Shown piece by piece: positions 11,701 to 21,236 of a DNA stretch of 33,586 nt. The notes beneath the pieces were generated by a model. That model saw only the letters and a list, made by a program, of their open reading frames with translations. It was not told the DNA's origin and did no database searches. The stretch's first letter is position 1. Each line of letters starts with the position of its first letter. The translations under genes were made by a program, and so were the position numbers. Source of the stretch: Zygnema circumcarinatum (taxonomy: Eukaryota; Streptophyta; Zygnematophyceae; Zygnematales; Zygnemataceae); assembly GCA_037447605.1 (NCBI GenBank), contig CM074818.1, positions 428,067 to 461,652 on the forward strand, written 5' to 3'.

Positions 11701-13333
11701 CTCCCTTTCGTCTTTTTTCAAATAGGTGGAAGAAGTGCTTTTTCTGCACGAGCAGCTAAAGTTCAGTCAGGCAGGAGGAGGGAGACTCCCTCCCACAGCG
11801 AGAGGAGTAAGGACGGAGGGTTCAGGTGCGCTGCTTAACGGAGGTAGCCCTGCAGAGACTAAGTCCCAAAGTGAGGAAATTCCGCAAGCAGAGAGATCAG
11901 GGAGAGGCTCATTTTCAGGAGACGGAGTATCAGATAATAGAGGCTCGCCGAAACCACTAGGAAGACACGTGACAGGTGTCACACTCGGACATGGAGGCCT
12001 TAGAGGGGGTGTGGTAGTAGGACCCACAAATGGAGCACTTGGAAATGGAATTTTGAATGGAGGAGAGAGAGGAGGAGGAGCATGGGGGGGGAGGAGAGGA
12101 GGAGAAGTGGGAGGTAGAAGCTCAGCTGTACGGCCTCCAAGGCCATGTGGCAGCATAGAATTGGCCAGTTCTGGATCGACCAATGGGGCGCTTGGAACAA
12201 GCGTGCGGGCGATGAGTATGTCGGGAGGGGGAGGGAGCAGGAGAGAGAGAGAGGGAGAGGTGGGAGGGCTTGGGAGAGCTGGAAATGGGGCAGGAGGAGT
12301 GGGCCCCACCAGGTCTCTCAGTATGGGAGGCCAAGTTTCTAATGAAGTAGTCAACCCTATTCAACCCTCTTCGGGAGTTCCCCTCTCCTATAGGAGTGTG
12401 ATTGTTGGGCCACCTCGTACAGCTGCGGGAGGGAGAGGAGTGGTAGGACCCATGATGTCGTCTATGGAGGTGGGAGGGAGACATGTGGGAGGGAAGGGTT
12501 CAGTGCTCTCATCTCCTCCTAAAACTCCCCTTCAACTAAACCCTAAAGAAGCGGAATTAGCGGAAAGTCAAGATGGGTTAGTTCTCTCACTGAAGCCGGA
12601 AATTGGGAAGGAAAGAAATTCAGCAATGGGGCCTTTTCCCTCGGAAACTCCCTCGCTAAGTAGTGGAACAGAGGGGCAGAGGAGTGAGGAGGAGAGAGTG
12701 GGAGAGAGAGGGTGGGAGAGGAGCCGGCAGGGAGGAGAGGAGAGTGAGAGGAGGAGAAGTCCAAGCTTGGAGGATGTGTTGAGAGAGAATTCAGAGATAT
12801 CTTTTGGGACTATGGTGGCTACAAATGTCCTTTCTTCATCTTCAACGGAGGCAGAAGTAGTTCCGTCTGAGACTGGGCGGCAACCTGTTCTATGGAAGGA
12901 AGAGCCCTCTCCTATACATGGAATCGGGGCCAGTTCCGTTCTGCATAACGGAACTGAAAGCATGAGCTTGCCTGAGGATTTCCCTCATCTCGCACTTATA
13001 AATGACTTGCTGGACGAAGATCTGCAGGGGCTTTGTGGAGGAGGGGGAGAGGGAGAGGGAGGGAAGGGGAGCTCTCTCTCTCTTGAGCCTTCTTTATATG
13101 TGAACAGGACGAGTGGGAGAGGGATGGAAATAGGGGATGTGGAAGTCCTCATGTGGGGCTCTCGCGAGGAGGAAGGAGACGGAATAATGGTTAATCTGCA
13201 GCGCTTTGGGAGAGAGGGAGGTAGAGGGAGAGGGAGGGGAGGGGTTGAGGGAGGAGGGGAGGGAGTGGGAGTGAAGGTCTGTGGGAGGAACGGCTCTCAC
13301 CATGCAATTGGGCAGCCCATGTATGGCTACTAG
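4221..13333 (+). CDS. TRAF1A: MATH-domain protein of the MUSE13/MUSE14 (TRAF1a/TRAF1b) family
   Basis: In Arabidopsis these cytosolic TRAF-like adaptors work with ubiquitin ligases in turnover of NLR immune receptors and of ATG6/ATG13. Exons: 4221-4395; 5531-5642, 6073-6161, 6304-6372; repeated as 6551-6662, 7093-7181, 7324-7392; then 7531-7660, 8149-8307, 8834-9422, 9654-9763, 10032-10182, 10505-11196, 11383-11554, 11726-13333. One copy of the repeated exons gives 1351 residues, both give 1441. The MATH domain starts about residue 60 ([68 protein letters not shown]). Conserved plant blocks follow: [60 protein letters not shown] and [20 protein letters not shown], then a charged helix ending [16 protein letters not shown] short coiled coil ([16 protein letters not shown]) precedes a long Gly/Ser-rich C-terminal exon. 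A Ser-Gly repeat tract at about residues 303-365 is unusual. The start ATG follows a CT-rich leader. Confidence 0.95.
4398..4562 (+). repeat. GGGAGA-type microsatellite at the start of MATH-gene intron 1
   Basis: GAGGGA/GGGAGA units begin straight after the exon 1 donor (exon ends 4395). The tract reads open in the exon frame as Gly/Glu-rich sequence, so exon 1 could look longer than it is. The homologous exon 1 / exon 2 join (EEG then LKPSDLYG) places the real donor at 4396. Confidence 0.75.
4848..4979 (+). repeat. (GA)n microsatellite in MATH-gene intron 1
   Basis: A nearly pure purine run of GA and GAGCGA/GACAGA variants inside intron 1 (4396-5530). TTAGGGTT motifs flank it at about 4738-4775 and 5013-5043. 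No coding signal. Confidence 0.85.
5435..6445 (+). repeat. Tandem duplication unit 1 (three MATH exons)
   Basis: This 1,011-bp unit recurs without any difference at 6455-7465, an offset of 1,020 bp with 9 bp between copies. It holds exons 5531-5642, 6073-6161 and 6304-6372 with their introns. Both edges lie in CT-rich simple sequence (TCCC/CCTCC runs). The three exons total 270 nt and enter and leave in phase 1, so a second copy adds exactly 90 residues in frame. Confidence 0.97.
6455..7465 (+). repeat. Tandem duplication unit 2 (three MATH exons)
   Basis: This is the second exact copy, with exons 6551-6662, 7093-7181 and 7324-7392. Acceptor and donor sites are intact, so the copy is splice-competent. 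Because introns are also identical, the duplication is either very young, kept uniform by gene conversion, or an assembly artefact. Confidence 0.97.
7676..7990 (+). repeat. Degenerate interstitial telomere-like repeat in MATH-gene intron 5
   Basis: About 300 bp of CCCTAA-type hexamers with variants (CCCTAG, ACACTAAC, TCTAAC, CCTTACC). The intron spans 7661-8148. Most intact units are six bases (AACCCT), not the seven-base CCCTAAA of most land-plant telomeres. No ORF here matches the gene. Confidence 0.85.
8410..8793 (+). repeat. (GA)n / GACAGAGA microsatellite in MATH-gene intron 6
   Basis: A long purine-only tract with GACAGA, GAGGCA and pure GA segments. It runs to within about 40 bp of the exon 7 acceptor (exon starts 8834). 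It gives long artefactual Arg/Glu or Ser/Leu reading frames. Confidence 0.9.
9013..9178 (+). repeat. In-frame GGGAGT coding repeat in MATH-gene exon 7
   Basis: GGGAGT/GGTGGG hexamers inside coding exon 8834-9422 encode a Ser-Gly tract between the conserved [11 protein letters not shown] block and the later DERRLTELG block. Homologues have a short linker there, so this is a lineage expansion in a surface linker. The frame stays open to the donor at 9423. Confidence 0.8.
9519..9645 (+). repeat. (CT)n tract before the MATH-gene exon 8 acceptor
   Basis: A CT microsatellite that ends in the acceptor of exon 9654-9763 and serves as an oversized polypyrimidine tract. Confidence 0.85.
10200..10262 (+). 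repeat. AAATCTG heptamer tandem repeat in MATH-gene intron 9
   Basis: About six perfect AAATCTG units, then decayed units (AATTTGCAG, TCTGCAATCTG), 17 bp into the intron after exon 10032-10182. Confidence 0.9.
11203..11260 (+). repeat. CTCCCT hexamer microsatellite in MATH-gene intron 10
   Basis: About nine perfect CTCCCT units start six bases after the donor of exon 10505-11196. Confidence 0.9.
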
Positions 13334-15109
13334 GACGGATAAGTGAGGTTCCATGGAAGCAGGTGTTCCGTGCTCTGTGACTGAACTATGGAAGGCGTTC
13401 CATGTATGAGGACACGTCTTAGAGCATAACGAGAGCCTCTTCTTGTGATGTTTCAGTTAAAGGCGGTTCAACGCAGTTCCATGATCTTCTTTTTTCTTTA
13501 AAGCGTTGGGGTCTCAGCTGCTGTGGTTTTTTTTCTTTTCTTTCCTATGTTTTTTCAAGTTAGCGGAACTAGAAATGAAGAAGAAGAACAGGATGCAGCG
13601 GCCTTCGCTCTCTCAAACCCATTTCATGGTGCGTTCATACATGCATGAAGGGATGCACCCGTGCACCCATCCATCCATGCATGGGTGCCTGCACATGTCA
13701 TGGAAAGCATCGTGGATGGATGCATGGATGCATCGTTTTTCCCTTTTTTGCATGTCCATGGTGCTGGCTGGAACTGGCCGGAGATATTTCGATATCGGCG
13801 CGTCACATCGTTATTGATCGATACGGTATGATGAGAGATACGATACGAGGCGATTCGATATTGCATGATAGAATAACCTCCCTCCGAGTTCATGTCGACT
13901 TCGCAGATCAAGATTTTTGGTTCAACATGTGGTAAAGGTTGGGTAATGAAAGTCACGTGGCAACGTTTGATTGCACGACAATTTTTTACATAGCTACGTG
14001 GACAAATATGCGTTTGTCACGTGCTGGTTTAACTATACAGAATCTGGCGTTGACCGCTTGTTGAACCGCCGAAATTCAGTTCAAACGCGGTCAGCGGTCT
14101 CGGAGGGTCTTCAGATGAGTCTAGGCTGCCACGTGGCACCACATTTTGTATATTTTTTAGCAATTTCGATTTTTTGATTCTAGAGGTATGTAGCGTCACG
14201 TGGCAGTTGGCCATTGGATGGAAATAGTTTAACTGAGGTCAACCGTTCTAGGCATCAAGAGTTTACTCGTGTTCAACTTTTGATCTTTGCTTGGATCCGA
14301 ACGATCAGTACTGATCCATCGCTGATCTGCAGTTGATCTGCTTTGGGTTAACTGCCCTTCCGACTGAAAAACCCGAAACCCGAAAACTACAATCTTGAAA
14401 ACTTCAAGCTTTCAGTTTCCAGTTTGCAGTTTGTTGCAACTGCTTCCTCCGGGACTTGGACCTGGGCCTTCCTTCCCCTCATTCCAATTTTTTCCACGTG
14501 GACCAATTGTGAAGAACCACGTCAGCAAATTGGTCCACGTGTACCCAATGGTGAGGCACCATGTCAGCACATTTTACCACGTGGCGAATTTCCATTGGTG
14601 GTTGTAGTCCCAGATATGAAGAAAGCCTCCCCCCCTCGTTTCCTTCCTTTCTTCCCTCTTGCAGGCCGCTATGGCCTGACCACTTGGAGCTTCTTCCCTG
14701 CTTCCCTGCTTCCATCGTCGCTTGAGTTTGAGGGTTCTTGCTGAAGTTTAGTGTTCAGGCTATCGCGCTGCAGGGGGTGGGGTAGCGGCGGCTGCAAGCG
14801 CTCGCACGTGCTGGAGGAGGGTTGGAAGTGTGGGGGGAAGCTTTTGTTGGAGGTTAAAGAGGAGAGGTCCTGATTCATTAGAGGGAGAGAGAGAGAGAGT
14901 GAGAGAGAGTGACAGAGGGATAAAGAAAGCGAGGGAGAAAAAGATAGAGAGAGAAAGAGAAAGAGAGGGATAGCGAGAGAGGAAAAGAGAAAGAGCGAGA
15001 GTGAGACACACAGAGAGAGAGAAAGATAGAGAGAGAGAGAGGGAGAGAGAGAGAGAGAGTGAGAAAGAGAGAGTGAGACACATAGAGAGAGCGAGAGATT
15101 GCGTCTGCC
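13334..15109 (+). promoter_or_regulatory. Spacer between the MATH gene and ALIX: 3' flank, ACGT-element cluster, GA-rich leader
   Basis: No coding exon was recognised. At 13640-13735 there are many CATGCA/ATGCATGG and CCATCCATCC repeats. A GATAC/ATCG-rich block lies at 13785-13872. From 13954 to 14585 there are nine ACGT-core elements: 13954, 13995, 14018, 14129, 14197, 14494, 14517, 14535 and 14577. Most contain CACGTG or CCACGTGG, the G-box bound by plant bZIP and bHLH factors. A GA-rich tract at 14881-15098 ends 11 bp before the ALIX ATG and probably lies in the 5' leader. The element identities are read directly; their regulatory use is inferred. Confidence 0.6.
14881..15098 (+). repeat. 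(GA)n tract immediately upstream of the ALIX start
   Basis: GAGAGA with AAAGAGAG and GTGAGAC variants, probably transcribed as 5' UTR. GA repeats near plant start codons are bound by BBR/BPC GAGA-binding factors, so a regulatory role is possible but not shown. Confidence 0.8.
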
Positions 15110-17332
15110 ATGGCGACTTCCATGACATCCATGAACGTGATGCTCGCCATCCATGGCAAGAAGACGGCCCCTCTGGACATGTACAAGCCCCTCCGGCAGT
15201 ACATCCTCTCCCACTACTCCGAGAGAGAGGCCGCCGACGGGGAGGATGACCTGCAGTCAGTGCAGAGCATGAGGACAGCTGTCGAGAAGCAATTGGACGC
15301 CTTGGAGCCTCGCAGGGACCTTCTGCAACGCTACTTCCGAACCCTAACTGTCATGGAAACACGGTTCCCCATTTCTCCGGAACGGGATCATGTGAACAGT
15401 CTCCATTTTGTGTGGTTTGATGCCTTCAAGGCGGGGAAGAAAGCTTCTCAGCAGAACATACATTTCGAGAAAGCGGGAGTTATATTTAACTTAGCCGCGG
15501 TTCAAAGCCAGTTAGGATTAGCGGCTGATCGGAGCTCGGCAGCAGGGCTCAAGCAGGCCTGCAATTGCTTTCAAGCTGCGGCCGGATGCTTCGCTTTTCT
15601 GAGAGATAATGTATCGATGAAAGCTTCGGCAGGAGGGATCGGAAGCTCTACCGTCGATATATCGGTGGAATGTGCGGGAATGCTGGAGAGGTTGATGCTG
15701 GCGCAGGCCCAGGAATGCTTCTATGAAAAGGTCTTAGCAGACGGAAAGCCGAGTACTTTATGTGGGAGAGTGGCTCGACAAGTGGGAATGTACTATGAAG
15801 AAGCTCATGCAGCTCTCACTTTACCACCTCTGAATCTGCATTTTGATCGAACTTGGGTATCGCATGTGCAGCTGAAGTCTTCACAATTCCAAGCAGAAAG
15901 TCTTTTTAGGGTTTCATTGGATCTGCATGAGCAGGATAATATTGCGGAGGAGATAGCACGGCTGCAGGGAGCCATGGCTATGCTGGGCGAAGCTAAAAAA
16001 AGCGGGAAAGGAGCGGTAGGGCCCCTCTGGGATGCTGTTATTAAGCTGGAAGGGAGTGTAGCCCGAAACTTGGAACGGGCCAAGAAAGAAAATGACAGAG
16101 TTTATTTGATGAAAGTTCCTGCATACGAAAGCCTGCCCGGGATTCCGCCTGCAAATCTGGTTTCTGCAACTTCCCAGCAGGAGGTTTTGGATGCGAGTAA
16201 AGAGAAGATGTTTCCGGGACTCGTTCCGGATAGCTCCGCAAAAGCGCTTTCCAAGTATACTGAAATGGTGGATGATATTATTCGGACTCAGACAGAGAAG
16301 CTGCAGAATGAGAGCGATCTAACAAGGGTGAAGCTGCAGGAGATGGAGCTTCCGGAATCCATGGCTGCCCTGCAAGGAAGTGGGTCTATTCCAGACCAGC
16401 TGCAGGAGGATGTGGAGGCTGTGAAGATTGATGGAGGCCCGGGAGGGTTGGATGGATTGATGCTGCAGTTGAAGGATTTGAGGAGAGTGAATGAGGAACT
16501 TTTGGTTCAGACGGAGGAGCTTTTGGACAAGGAAGCGAGAGAGGATGCCCAAATTAGGGCGCAATTTGGAACGCGGTGGACCAGGCCTGCGTCGAGCACT
16601 CTCACTAAGAATCTGCATGATCGAGCGAATGGGTTTGCAGCAAACCTAAGGCAGGCGGGAGAGAGCGACTCTCGGATAGAGAGGAGCTTGAAGGATAATG
16701 AGCAGCTGCTGGCGATTCTGAAGGCGCAGCCGGTGAGTGAGAGAGGGAGGGGGAGGAGGAGGAGGAGGGGAGGGGGAGGAGGAGGAGGAGGGGAGGGGGA
16801 GGGGGGAGGAAGTGGGGGAGGGGGAGGGGGAGGAGGAGGGGGAGGAGGAGGAGGAGGGGGAGGGGTGGGGTGGGACGCGGATGAGGGATGGGGCTGTGAC
16901 TGTGGATGAGGTTGGATGGATGATGATGTGACATGATGAGGGTTTTTGTGTTGGTGATGTGCAGATTGAAGCAGCACTGCCAAAGCTCTCAAAACCAATA
17001 GTTTCGGTGCATGGAGATGAGGATGCAATTACTTCACGACTGAAGCAGCTTCTGGTATGCTGCTCTGCTTTGGTCCAGCTTTGACACCCCTAACACCTCT
17101 TTGAAGGGTGCGTTGTTCAATAATGGGACTAATAAGGAAAAATAAACTGAATTTGTAGAGTTTTTCGTCCTCTTGCTAAGCCGAGGAAGTTTCGGTGGTT
17201 TGTGCAGACGGAACTTGAAAAATTGGGCTCTCAGCGAGCAGGTCTAGAAGACATGCTTAAGGATATGAAGCGCAAGGTGCGTCCGCCAATCTTCAGATAA
17301 GAAAAATGAAAGAGCGAGAGAGAGCGAGAGGG

Positions 17333-17368
<36 letters not shown>

Positions 17369-18764
17369 GAGGGAGAGAGAGAGAGTGAGGGAGTGACTTA
17401 TGTTTCAATCTCTTCCTTCCCCTTCCTTCCGACCTTTGAGGGCTTTCCGTAACCCTGTTTGATTTTTTGGAGCCTCTGCAGGATAACATTTTGCCGCAGT
17501 TAATGAACACTGCTGGTTCATATGACGATCTTTTCAAGCGAGAAGTGGCGAAATATGATCCCATTTGTCAGCAGGTGGACCGCAATATTAAAGAGCAGGA
17601 GAAGCTCCTGCAGGAGATCAAAGTAAGCCCCTTATCTCTTATAATACTTTTTTTCATTCACTGGAGATTACCTCCACTTCTGTTTAGCTTCCTGCTTTTC
17701 TTTCCCATCTCCTTTCCCTCGTTTGGCTGTTGCGTCCATCAATCTTCAGATAAACAAGGAGAAGAGAGGGAGAGTGACAGAGTGAGGGAGTGAGAGGGGA
17801 GGAGAGAGAGAGACAGAGATACATGCTTCAAGTTCTCCCTTCTCCTACCCTTCCTACCTTCAAGGGCTTTTCCTGATCGCATTTTTGGGACTTCCGATTT
17901 GACCTTATGGTGAATCCTGTCCTTCTCTGACATAGATAGTCAACTGGTCATTCCTTTTCATTAGTTCATCTGTATATATAGATGTATGCTGCCATATCCC
18001 ATTGGATGTAATATAAGATCATGAACTTATGCTGCAGACAAGCTCCCGTCTAGGATCTTTAAAATGACCAGATTGGATCAATTAGGGTTCCTGAAGTCTT
18101 CAATATTTTGGGGTGTATGGAATGTTATAACAGACACAAAGTGAAGCGTTTGCTGCTGCTTTCAACCTGCAAGAACATAACGGTGAGCTTTTCTTCAAGT
18201 CACCAAATCAAAGCTTTAGAATCCATCAATCTAAACAATGTCCTTTTTTCGTTTTATCTTTCTAAATAGCAAGCAATAGCAAGTTTGGAGGGTCGGTTAA
18301 ATGTGAAAAGTCTTATTGTCAGCGCATTGTTAAATATGAGCATCCCTGACGGAGTAAGTAGATCTTCCCCCCTCTCCCTCTCTCTCTCCCTCTGACTTTG
18401 TCCAACTTGCTGCTTTCCTAGATTTTGAAATGTTCTTATAGATAGTCTTCTTTGGGCGTGATGTATTCAGCGGCTCGCGAGAAAGTTCTGAAGCAGATCA
18501 CAGCTGCAGTAGCGAAGTACCGAGAAATTCGAGAGAACATGAATGAAGGCCTCAAGTTCTATGTCACACTTCAGGTGCGTTTTTTGGAATTCAGATGCTT
18601 ACCATTCCTTGCCACTTCCTTTTGGCTCTTGCAATTTTTTTCCTCATACAGTAAGAACTATGCATAGTTCAAACTCAGTATGAATAGAGGAATGTGTGAG
18701 AGTTCTTACATCTCTCCCCCCCTCCCCTCCCTCTCGCTCTCTCTTTCTCTCTTCCTCACGCTCG

Positions 18765-18810
<46 letters not shown>

Positions 18811-18826
18811 TCTTCACGCTCGCTTT

Positions 18827-18890
<64 letters not shown>

Positions 18891-19570
18891 TTCTCCCCCC
18901 CCCCTCGCGCACTCTCTCTCTCTCTCTCTCTCTCACACTCTCACTCTCTTTCCCCCTCTCCCCCCCCTTGGCACAGGACGCCATCACCAACCTGAAGCAG
19001 CAGTGCGGCGACTATGTGATGACTCGCTCCATCCAGTGCCGCGAAATGATGGAGGACCTCCAAAGGTCCATGGCGGGTCTCTCTGTCGCCGACTCCCACT
19101 CCCAATCCCGCACCTACCCCCCTCCTCCCCAACCCTCTCCCGAACCTGGCCGGCAAGGCCCGGGCGGAATCTTTCAGCACTTCTCCATGTTCGCTCAGAG
19201 GAACAATCAGCCTCAGCCTCAGCCTCAGCCGCCTCCTCCCTCTGCCTCCCATCCTCCACAGCAGGTACACCCCCCCCCATACTATGCTTCCATGCCTGAG
19301 AACCCTCCCCCCTCCTACCAGCAGCAGCAGCAGCAGCAGGCTCCCCCTCCCGCCTATGCCTCTCACCCTCCTCAATATGCTCATAGTTCTTACTATGGGC
19401 AGCAGCCTCCTGCTGCTCCTCCTCAGGCTGGCGGCTATGGATCCTACACCTCTCCTCCCCCTCCTCCTCAGTACTACCAGGGGCCTCCGGGATCCATGCA
19501 GACCGCCCCCCCTAATGCGCAATACCAGGCGCCCTACCAGGGCCCAGGAGGATACTACAGGCAGGGATGA
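15110..19570 (+). CDS. ALIX: ALIX homologue, BRO1-domain ESCRT-associated protein
   Basis: ALIX links ESCRT-III to cargo at late endosomes and is needed for vacuolar sorting in plants. Exons: 15110-16732, 16965-17054, 17208-17276, 17482-17622, 18134-18182, 18471-18574 and 18977-19570, giving 889 residues. The BRO1 domain fills roughly residues 10-400, with LHFVWFDAF, QNIHFEKAGVIFNLAAVQSQ, AQAQECFYEKVL and GRVARQVGMYYEEA. A coiled V-domain follows, with LEDMLKDMKRK, YDDLFKREVAKYDPIC, KYREIRENMNEGLKFYVTLQ and DAITNLKQQCGDYVMTRSIQCREM. The last about 150 residues are rich in Pro, Gln and Tyr, with a seven-glutamine run, as in the ALIX tail. The ATG at 15110 directly follows the GA-rich leader and gives the normal N terminus; a second ATG lies four codons later. 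The long first exon holds the whole BRO1 domain. Confidence 0.96.
16738..16868 (+). repeat. G-rich GGA/GGGGGA tract at the 5' end of ALIX intron 1
   Basis: It starts six bases after the exon 1 donor and stays in frame with exon 1 for 59 codons, to a TGA at 16907-16909. If the intron were retained, ALIX would end in an Arg/Gly-rich tail. Many runs of four or more G on the sense strand could form quadruplexes. Normal splicing to 16965 restores the ALIX V-domain. Confidence 0.8.
17314..17393 (+). repeat. (GA)n microsatellite in ALIX intron 3
   Basis: A purine repeat between exons 17208-17276 and 17482-17622. A shorter similar tract lies at 17760-17815 in the next intron, after the same TCAATCTTCAGATAA-like context, so the two introns share a piece of sequence. 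Confidence 0.75.
18715..18970 (+). repeat. (CT)n tract in ALIX intron 6
   Basis: About 250 bp of CT repeats end at the acceptor of the last ALIX exon (18977). The tract gives Ser/Leu-rich false ORFs that run into the true exon frame. Confidence 0.9.
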
Positions 19571-20897
19571 GAGAGAGCGAGGGAGTGAGAGTCAGTGTGG
19601 GAGCGGGGGTCCTAAGTGAATATTGTGCATAGTGGGGGGGAGGGGAAGGGGGGAGGGGGAGAATAGAGTGGAGAGGTGGAGAGAAGCCAGTGAGGGTTGA
19701 GGAGATGGGGAGGGAGGCAGGGAGGAGTTAAATAGAGAGAGAGAGTAAGAGGGATGTGGGAAGAGAGACAATAAGGAGTTGGGTTTCAAGTCAAGGTAAC
19801 GTTTGTTGGTAGGAGACATCTTTGGCGATGTGGGGAGGACTGAAACCACAGAAATGGACCCACCCCCCTCTGTGATGGGTTGAAGCCAATTTTGACTTGG
19901 CTTCTCTTGATTTTACTTTGACCCATTGGAAGGCTGCTAATCTGGTGGTGGGCGGTTCCATGAGACAGTGAAGTCGTTGCCGTTCTGTTTGCCAGAAAAC
20001 ATGTAAAGAATTAAATCCTGAAGTCCATTTAATTACATATAAAATTTTAAACTGGCGAGAATTCAAAGTAGCAGTGAAGGCAGCAGAGCGAGCCGTTGTT
20101 TTTTTTCATGAAAGAACTTGCGACCGAAAATTCGCAACAACAACAAGAAGCAGTCTGGTTGGCCGACAGATGAAGGTAGAAAGAGAGAGGTCGTCATTCC
20201 GTACAAATGGCAATAGCAGCTCCGTGGAAGTTTCCACATGAAGGCAGACGGCTCGAACTGCGACTGCAACTGGAACTGTAACAATACTAGTGTGTTTTAC
20301 CATACAGCTTTTGTCGTCATCCTCGTTGACTCGTGATTCCGTACAGCCGCTCCGCCTTCGAAAACTGATTGGGCTTCTGCCGATATCAGTGCTGCATCGT
20401 ATCGTACAATATCGTCATATCGGTGTAGTAACGTATCGTATCTTATCGTATCGTGTATCATATTGAGGTGTTCCAGACAGTGGCGTATCGTTATAGAGTA
20501 TCGAGAGAGTATATCGTTTCGTACCTTCTGTATCGCTTGAGATACACGATATGTTTCAGCACGGTACGGTATTTTCAGGATATCGCAGGTTTGCAGCTCA
20601 CAAACTTAGTTTTTTGTAAAAAACATTCCGCCTCAGTTTGCAAGTTGGGAGCTTCGACCGCTGAAGAAACCGCAACCTTAAAGGCGTAGTCCTTCTTGCA
20701 AATTCGTAAAAAAAAAATATATATAAATAAAAAAAAAAAAAAGCGTCTGTGGACCCTGCTTGTAAATATAGTTCTTTCTTTTTTATTGAGAGAGACTGAG
20801 ACTTGGTCGAAACCCATCCAGTTCTTCTTCACTTTTTTTTTTTGGATTTTTTTTCGTATTTCTGCCCTGAGACTGAAAGTTCCTTTGGAGGAAATCC
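19571..20897 (+). promoter_or_regulatory. Spacer between ALIX and the WW-domain gene
   Basis: No coding exon was recognised. The first about 200 bp are G- and GA-rich ALIX 3' flank. At 20385-20590 there is a dense GATAC/ATCG-rich degenerate repeat. A long A-rich run with ATATATAAATA lies at 20707-20742, about 160 bp before the WW-gene ATG, and could include a TATA-like region. Promoter role is inferred from position only. Confidence 0.45.
20385..20590. repeat. GATAC/ATCG-rich degenerate repeat block
   Basis: Many overlapping CGTATCGTATCG, GATATCG and CGATAC-like units occur over about 200 bp. Related but shorter blocks are at 3865-3945 and 13785-13872, all intergenic. It could be the decayed end of a transposable element family; no transposase is seen. 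Confidence 0.6.
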
Positions 20898-21200
20898 ATG
20901 GCGTCGCTTTGCCTCACAACTCACCTAAAAATTTTCACCCCATTTTCCAAAATGGGAGGACCATTTCCAAAATTTGTTTTGGAAAGAAAATTTTTTCGAA
21001 GTAGATCATTGAAGGTAGAATTTTCGTTGGCAGGAAATTTCTTTCAGAAATGGCCCAGATATGTATTTTTTAATGGGGTTGAAAGTAGGGGTTTTGGGGC
21101 GGTAAAGGCACAGGCTGGTGCTTGGAAGGAGGTGACAGATGCTGCGTCAGGGAAGGTGGGCAGACCTGTCATGTATAGATCGCTTGAAAGGAAGGAGATG

Positions 21201-21236
<36 letters not shown>

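Noticed and set aside
11767-12354. 195-residue minus-strand Pro-rich ORF
   Set aside because: It is the antisense shadow of the Gly-rich last exon of the MATH gene, whose plus frame is open for 535 codons and joins in phase to the exon before.
18941-19522. 193-residue minus-strand Arg/Gly-rich ORF
   Set aside because: It is antisense to the Pro/Gln-rich last exon of ALIX.
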